A stretch of 64,000 nt of DNA from Hexactinellida sp. DTS-2022 (taxonomy: Eukaryota; Porifera; Hexactinellida), in NCBI GenBank assembly GCA_028753945.1, contig JAPNXP010000002.1:1364001-1428000 (forward strand). The letters run 5' to 3'. A program made the position numbers and the translations under genes. The notes beneath the pieces are model-generated. The model ran no database searches, was not told the origin of the DNA, and saw only the letters and a list, made by a program, of their open reading frames with translations. This document shows positions 58,801-64,000 of this stretch, piece after piece. Positions within the stretch are counted from its first letter, which is position 1. The number at the start of each line of letters is the position of its first letter.

Positions 58801-60813
58801 ACACAGCTGAATCAGCTGTTGGGTGTCCTCATCTCCACACCGCCAGTGGTGTATGGAGACTTGCTCAAGATTCTATCTATCCTGGAAGAGAATAGTAATG
58901 TTGTTGGTAGCGGCAGTATACAGGATGAACTCGCTGTATTAGACATAGTATCTCAGACCATGAGTGTCCTTGTATCAGACACGAATAGAGACTTGTTAGT
59001 CGGTCTACAGAGCGACAAACCAGTAGCTGAACTGTTGCTGAATTATACAGATAGATTTGTTAGGAGCCTAGCGATGAGAGACTGCACTGATCTCAACATA
59101 GAGTACGATAGAGTTAACTTCAGAGTAGTACCAGTTAGTCAGACTGGTGAGGGCATAACGCTATCAGCTGCTAATATTAATATTGGAGAAGAGAGTCTCT
59201 CCCCCTCTGTAGATATACTGCCTGGGGGAAGTGCTAGTTGTGTTTCAGTCGTTGTTATTGATAATCTAGCTGCACTGGTGACGGAGACTTCCAGTTCACT
59301 TAAATTTGGTACTGAGGGGTTGGCAGATAGCAGCTTTGAGCGGATAATAATATCTTCCCCTGTCCTCTCTGTCGACCTCTATCAGAATAACCAAATTATC
59401 AGTGATGAGGGGGGCGAGCCGCTCGTCAGACTTAACATTCCAATTGACACGTCTGATATAGACTTTGACAAGTACAGGATTGAGGTAGCAGTCGGTTTCC
59501 TGAGCTCTGGGTACGGAGTCCCTCGCTGGGAGGGCGGCGGTATAGACCTAGTGTCGAGTGGCGTAGCGTATACCGTCTCTGCAGAGATTACCCATTTCAC
59601 TTCATTCACAGTGCTAATAGGACTCGATCCATTATCTGTGACGTCATTTGTTATTCCCGTTATCACGTACGTAGGCTGCTCTATAGCCATTCTATGCTTA
59701 GCATTGTGTCTGATTATGTATGTTATTTTCGGGTATCGTCTGCTCAAGAGAATCTACCATTTCGTACATTTTAACCTCGCTCTGTCCCTGCTTCTCTCCT
59801 ACATAGTGTTTATGATAGGCGTTGAATTTGGCTATGCCAACTTTATTCAGCTTATCCCTTGTAAGATCATCTCAGGTCTCCTAACATATCTAATTTTAGT
59901 AACATTCTTGTGGATGCTGGTAGAAATAGTTGTCACTCTAATCATGGCTGTGTGGCCTTACAACCGAATCAAGAAGAAATATTTTATTCTATTTTTCTGT
60001 ATCAGCTGGCTGGCACCTCTCCTCTATACGCTAATAACTCTCCCATTCTTCCACCCCTATCTTGTCTCTCCTCCATTCGATACTAATAGTATTAATCTTA
60101 ACCCAGTCTCGGGTGTCTGCTGGATACATGCAGATGTATCTACAAATGTCGCAGTGTTATTCCTAGCGATCCCCACTGTTCTAATTACTTTGGCTATCAT
60201 TGCAATTGCCTTAACAGTTGGTATATATGTTTTGCTAAGGTCTATAAGGATAGATGAACCTGAGCTCCCTAAATCAGCCAGAACTAGTATACGATTGCTT
60301 ATACTATTTTCTATTATATTCCCCTTCATTATTATGGGTTGGCTGTTCGGACTGCTAGCCATTTCTTTAAAGTCCAATGTTCTATTTTGGTTATTTGCTA
60401 TTTCCACTTCCGCTCAGGGGGTGCTCTTCCTCTTGCTGGTCTTACTCATCCACAACAGCATATACTTCTCCCTCCTCAAGCTAACGGCGAGAGTATGCAA
60501 ACGCCTGCACATCAATAGTCTACATCGTTGCTTATCACAGGAACCTTCCAGAGATGTGTCCGGCTACGACGAGCCATTCAGCGACGAGCCAACTGCCACT
60601 CACCTGTCCATTACTCACATCACTCCCTCTGAGAGCACCACGTCAACCACTCGGGTGCCCCCTGGCACTGAACAGGAAATGACCGTGCTGGGTCAGCCCA
60701 TTCAAGAACTGCAGGATCTGGTGGCGTACTTGAACGAGAGGGCATTCGATAGACCCAAACCCAGTTGGGGAGAAGATGAGGATTGTTATGACAATCTTAC
60801 TACACGCATATGA
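55821..60813 (+). CDS. Adhesion GPCR 2 (LRR-EGF-HRM-GAIN-7TM), 3 exons
   Basis: Exons 55821-57854, 57989-58328 and 58442-60813 join in frame with GT-AG borders into 1581 residues. The domain order matches its upstream neighbour: signal peptide, LRRs with caps, EGF-like module, HRM-like module, then EGF with DTDGDGLPDH, hormone-receptor module (WPCTAEG), GAIN-like region, 7TM (about 1194-1490; HFVHFNLALSLLL, FLWMLVEIVV, CWIH, GWLFGL) and a tail of about 90 residues. Before TM1 it keeps HFTSFTVLIG, an HxT GPS tripeptide compatible with self-cleavage, although the flanking GPS cysteines are missing. The last residues TTRI fit a class I PDZ ligand. Exons 1-2 nearly match the upstream gene and exon 3 does not. 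Introns are short (134 and 113 bp). A poly(A) signal lies 6 bp after the stop. Confidence 0.92.
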
Positions 60814-60818
60814 ACATA

Positions 60819-60824
60819 AATAAA
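60819..60824 (+). terminator. Poly(A) signal of GPCR 2
   Basis: AATAAA lies six bases after the TGA stop of the second GPCR and is followed by T-rich sequence. It implies a very short 3' UTR. Confidence 0.5.
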
Positions 60825-61413
60825 CTTTTTTCATATTTTACACATTTTTTATTAAAACTTAGTCCCCTTAATTTCTTGAATATTTACTATTTATGTACGT
60901 ATTGTGCTTGAACCACCAATTCGCAATAACCACAAATTCGACTAATTTTGTCTTTGTATCTTTGTGAGTATAATTTATCGATTTTTTTCTTTCTCGCTTC
61001 CTAAATTGTGCGGGTTTATTGAAGTTAATAATCCAAAATGTTTCGCAGTTAATTAGCTCCAAAGTGAACTACGTAATTACGTAGATCACGGCTCCAACTA
61101 CCTATATATTCCTGATAGTTAATTAAATTAATAAACAGACCTGAATATAATTAGTGCATAATTATTTATGCACATTAGTTACGAATTACTTCCTACTTGG
61201 CATCTTGGAATTGCTATAATTGTGAAACAGTCCCATTCGCAAAGGTTTGGGTCACACTACTACCTATATAAATGGTCAAATTAACAGGATTTATACTGTG
61301 TCTATCTATCTGACTCTCCCTTAGCTGGCTATCGCGACAATTATCACCGCTGAATCATTCTAAATTCTCCAAAATATAGTATATTAAATTGGACTGACTT
61401 GCATCACTAAATG
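60825..61413. other. Intergenic region between GPCR 2 and PWP1
   Basis: Convergent 3' flanks of the two genes. AT-rich, no repeat family of this window recognised, no gene seen. Confidence 0.5.
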
Positions 61414-63324
61414 TCACATGGCAACTCGTTTTAATTCTCTCCCCTTGAGGAGGGAGGCCACTGGTGCTATCTTCATTAAATCCACAACAGTCAGTCCCTG
61501 CTTCTCTCCTCCGATAGCAAACACGTAGGGGTTGTCCGGAGAGAAGGTAGCGCAGTAGAGTCTGCCCATTCCAGGCTTCGACGAGTGGAGACATTTGGGA
61601 CCTCCCTCGGACAGGTCCCACACCTTGTATGACTTGTCAACAGACGTGGATACGAGAAGTCCGGGTAGGAATGCGCTTAGGGATATATCCGTGACGGGCT
61701 TGTCATGGGCCGCTATCTGATAGAGCACTTGTCCTAGCTCGCTGCAAACACAGAATATCTGTCCGCTCTCAGTGCAGACTAATATCTCTGTCGGCTGCAA
61801 CTGGTTCCACAGCACCTTCTCCACCTCGCTGGAGAGACTCACTGTCGTTACCAGTTTATGCTCCGTAGCGCAGTCGAACACTCGCACACATCCGTCCACA
61901 CAGCCCGTGAGCAGCAGAGAGCTCCTGTAGGGGTGCCAGGCCACGCTCTGCACTGTGTCTGTGTGCAGCAGAGTCTCTATGCAGGAGCTCGTACCGACGT
62001 CCCACACACGGGCCGTCTTATCAGCTGATCCGCTGGCCAGCAGCTGCGGGGTAGACCTGTTCCAGGAGAGACACAGCACTGGCTTGGTGTGTCTCTTCTT
62101 AGACAGCTTCTTGCTGCCGGAGCTCTTCTTCCGCTTCCCCAGCACGACATACGGCTCTATGCCGTCCACCAGGTCCAGGTCCCACAGCTCTATCTCCGGC
62201 TCCAGCGTGCCGACTGCCACCAGGGACACGCTCTCCCCCTGCTGCTCCAGCCGCACCAGCTCTATGCACAGGGGGTGTGCGTTGAGCATTATCTCGTGGT
62301 GGCAGTACTGGTCCTGCGTAGACTCGTTGTACACGAATACCTCCACGAGGCTGTACTCCTCGTCCGCCCTGCCCACCAGCAGCAAGTTGTCTGTCGGGTC
62401 GATGCTGAAGTCCTGGCTGGAGCTGCCACTTACGTTGTCTAGAGTTATGTAGGGGTCCTGACTGGGGTTCGAGTAGCAGCTGAGCCCCTGTATGCTAGCC
62501 CCCATCAGCTCCAGGCCCTGTGCGTCATCATCGTACTTGTCCAGCTGATACAGCTTCTCTATGCTGTCTCCCGTCATTCCGTCTGTGTCTTCATCCACAG
62601 CCATAGCAGACGCTCCTTCTACAGAACGGAATTGTAATGTTATCAAATGCGGTAGATTATATCGGTCAGTGACGCACAATTTCGGACCGCCCTTTCATCG
62701 GTTTAGTTCGATTCATCTGCTAGGGTTGTGAATATGTTTAATTTGCATTTATTATATGGACCTCGACAAAAATCCGTTGGGTATCTATACCGTATTTCCT
62801 AATAAATCCCGGGGCGGAGACGTGAGAGACTGATGTGTACATATTAAAACATTTTTGGGCCGAATATTCAACGAATTGCCTTACTAGCTATAATTTCGTA
62901 CAGTCAAGTCTTGCTTATTGTAAACCTTTTTTCGTCTGCTTAATATGAAAAGCTTTTTTATTAGAACAAGCCCTATGGTCCCAATTTAGCAGCTTACATA
63001 GTACGGTTTGTATTAAATTGAGTTCGCTTATTATGAAGTCTCTCTATTATGATCACATTTTGGTCCCTTGAATGTTCATAATAAACCTGACTGTAGTTGT
63101 ATTTAGAGAAAATGGCGAGGTATGGGCTCTTACATACCGTTATGTTTGGAGGTATCTTGTACTTGTATGTTGTCAATGAGGCTATCCTCGTTAGCATTAT
63201 CGTTACTATTGTCTTGATGCTGCAGGAGTTCTTCTATCTGCGATTCGTCCAGCCTGATACGATCTGGCAGAGACCGGGCAACTCCCTTTTGTACCCATGT
63301 GACGGAGGATATGAGAGTTGGCAT
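61414..63324 (-). CDS. PWP1: PWP1-like WD40 ribosome-biogenesis protein, 2 exons
   Basis: Exon 1 (63324-63138) encodes an N-terminus beginning MPTLISSVTWVQKGVARSLP, matching the conserved PWP1 start (VxWVxxGVAKxxP). It ends at a GTATGT donor in phase 1. Exon 2 (62618-61414) starts after CTGTAG and joins in frame, giving 463 residues; human PWP1 has about 500. Exon 2 carries the PWP1 features: an acidic stretch, LDKYDDD, QDPYITL, WDLDLVDGIEP, a Lys-rich linker, then WD repeats (ASGSADKTARVWDV, STSVDKSYKVWDL). PWP1 is a nucleolar/chromatin WD protein in rRNA transcription and ribosome assembly. The 519-bp intron hides the first exon from a simple ORF reading. The stop of the next minus-strand gene lies 98 bp from the start codon. 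Confidence 0.93.
62619..63137 (-). other. Intron of PWP1
   Basis: Donor GTATGT next to 63138, acceptor CTGTAG next to 62618, phase 1. No nested element recognised. Confidence 0.85.
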
Positions 63325-63422
63325 ATATCCTAACTACTGAATACCAACATAAGTATGTAAGTAAACTGCCACATACAATAAATAAATGCAATACATAAAA
63401 GCACAAATGGAAATTATTTAAT

Positions 63423-64000
63423 TTAAGATTGATCATTAATTCTGAATTTTAGAAAGGTTATTGGCTTTCCTTCTCCACCACTCATTCCTATAACATCCAT
63501 TGTGTGCCAATTAACCACAACTCCAGGATGGAATGTAGTACCATAATTAAACTTATTATCGAATGATTTCAGAATGTGTCCTCTCTTCGACACAAACTTG
63601 ATAGCGTGTAGACTGCTGACTACATAGTTTGAGTTGGGCGTCACATCAAAGAAATGCACTAGTATAAGCTGGTCTAGCAGGATTAGCTTCAACAACTCTT
63701 CTTGCTGGGAGTACACCTTCAGAACCATCCTATCAGCAAACGCAGTCTTCTTTGGCATGGCATACATATCAAGTATTATAATATTATCTCCATGTATTTT
63801 GATGTCTAGTGGTTGTATTAACGTAGAACGAGCGAATTCAAAGTGTCCGTAGTCACTGTGTGTTAATACGAATATTCTGTGGTTCGACTGGTCACAAATA
63901 TAAATATCGCCAGATTCGTCGACTGTTAATCCGCTTATGAACGATAGATTAGTTATAGCGATCTTCGTGTGTATAAATGAACATTTGCTTACGCGGTCTC
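63423..64000 (-). CDS. NHL-repeat protein, C-terminal part, cut by window edge
   Basis: A minus-strand frame is open from the right window edge to a stop at 63423-63425, about 191 residues. It contains an NHL-type repeat (SGLTVDESGDIYICDQSNHR), followed by further beta-propeller-like segments (QPLDIKIHGDNIIILD, LLDQLILVHFFDVTPNSNY, LHAIKFVSKRGHILKSFD). This resembles the C-terminal propeller of TRIM-NHL or other NHL proteins, but the N-terminal domains lie outside the window, so the class cannot be named. A later ATG at 63767 is internal to the propeller and is not the true start. Confidence 0.7.
   Translation of the reverse strand, partial: DRVSKCSFIHTKIAITNLSFISGLTVDESGDIYICDQSNHRIFVLTHSDYGHFEFARSTLIQPLDIKIHGDNIIILDMYAMPKKTAFADRMVLKVYSQQEELLKLILLDQLILVHFFDVTPNSNYVVSSLHAIKFVSKRGHILKSFDNKFNYGTTFHPGVVVNWHTMDVIGMSGGEGKPITFLKFRINDQS

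Noticed and set aside
61955-62452. Plus-strand 165-codon frame opposite PWP1
   Set aside because: Serine-rich antisense shadow of the conserved WD40 exon.
63130-63324. Small standalone 64-codon gene
   Set aside because: It matches the conserved N-terminus of PWP1 and joins exon 2 in phase through GT-AG sites, so it is exon 1 of PWP1.

Overview
The window looks like AT-rich nuclear DNA from an invertebrate animal. It has GT-AG introns, adhesion-type GPCRs, a PWP1 orthologue, and dense DNA-transposon debris beside closely packed genes. An early-branching metazoan such as a sponge would fit, but the sequence does not prove it. All gene models and element borders below were read by eye; no search or alignment program was run.

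Left and middle (1-42 kb): most of this is a repeat locus. A family of 0.7-1.7 kb AT-rich units, each centred on a ~117 bp hairpin (22 copies), occurs in both orientations: minus at 1-2033, plus at 2034-3047 and about 12.5-34.5 kb, minus again at 35.37-41.67 kb. Short 18-bp perfect palindromes (28 copies) sit in AAT-rich tracts beside the hairpins. The locus is interrupted by an apparently whole autonomous Helentron-type rolling-circle transposon (coding part 3634-10805, minus strand, three exons that join in frame into 2277 codons). Its protein carries a 2A-like motif, HUH Rep, SF1 helicase, AP-type endonuclease and OTU protease. Short non-autonomous Helitrons, a 1.07 kb long-arm foldback element and a hAT element are also inserted.

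42-46 kb: more non-autonomous Helitrons, a second foldback element and a hAT element carrying a nested MITE lead into the gene region.

Right (46-64 kb): two adhesion-GPCR genes lie head to tail (46112-53607 and 55821-60813, three exons each), with a truncated third copy of the first exon between them. Their upstream regions and ectodomain exons 1-2 are nearly identical, while exon 3 (GAIN region, 7TM, tail) is strongly diverged. The homology stops at the exon 2 donor site, which suggests recent duplication or conversion of an ectodomain cassette. Intron 1 of the first gene has grown from about 0.13 to 1.85 kb through nested transposons. After these come PWP1 (two exons, minus) and the 3' part of an NHL-repeat gene cut by the window edge (minus).

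Several insertions are supported by target-site duplications and by matching unoccupied sites inside the window. Those are the firmest results apart from the gene models.
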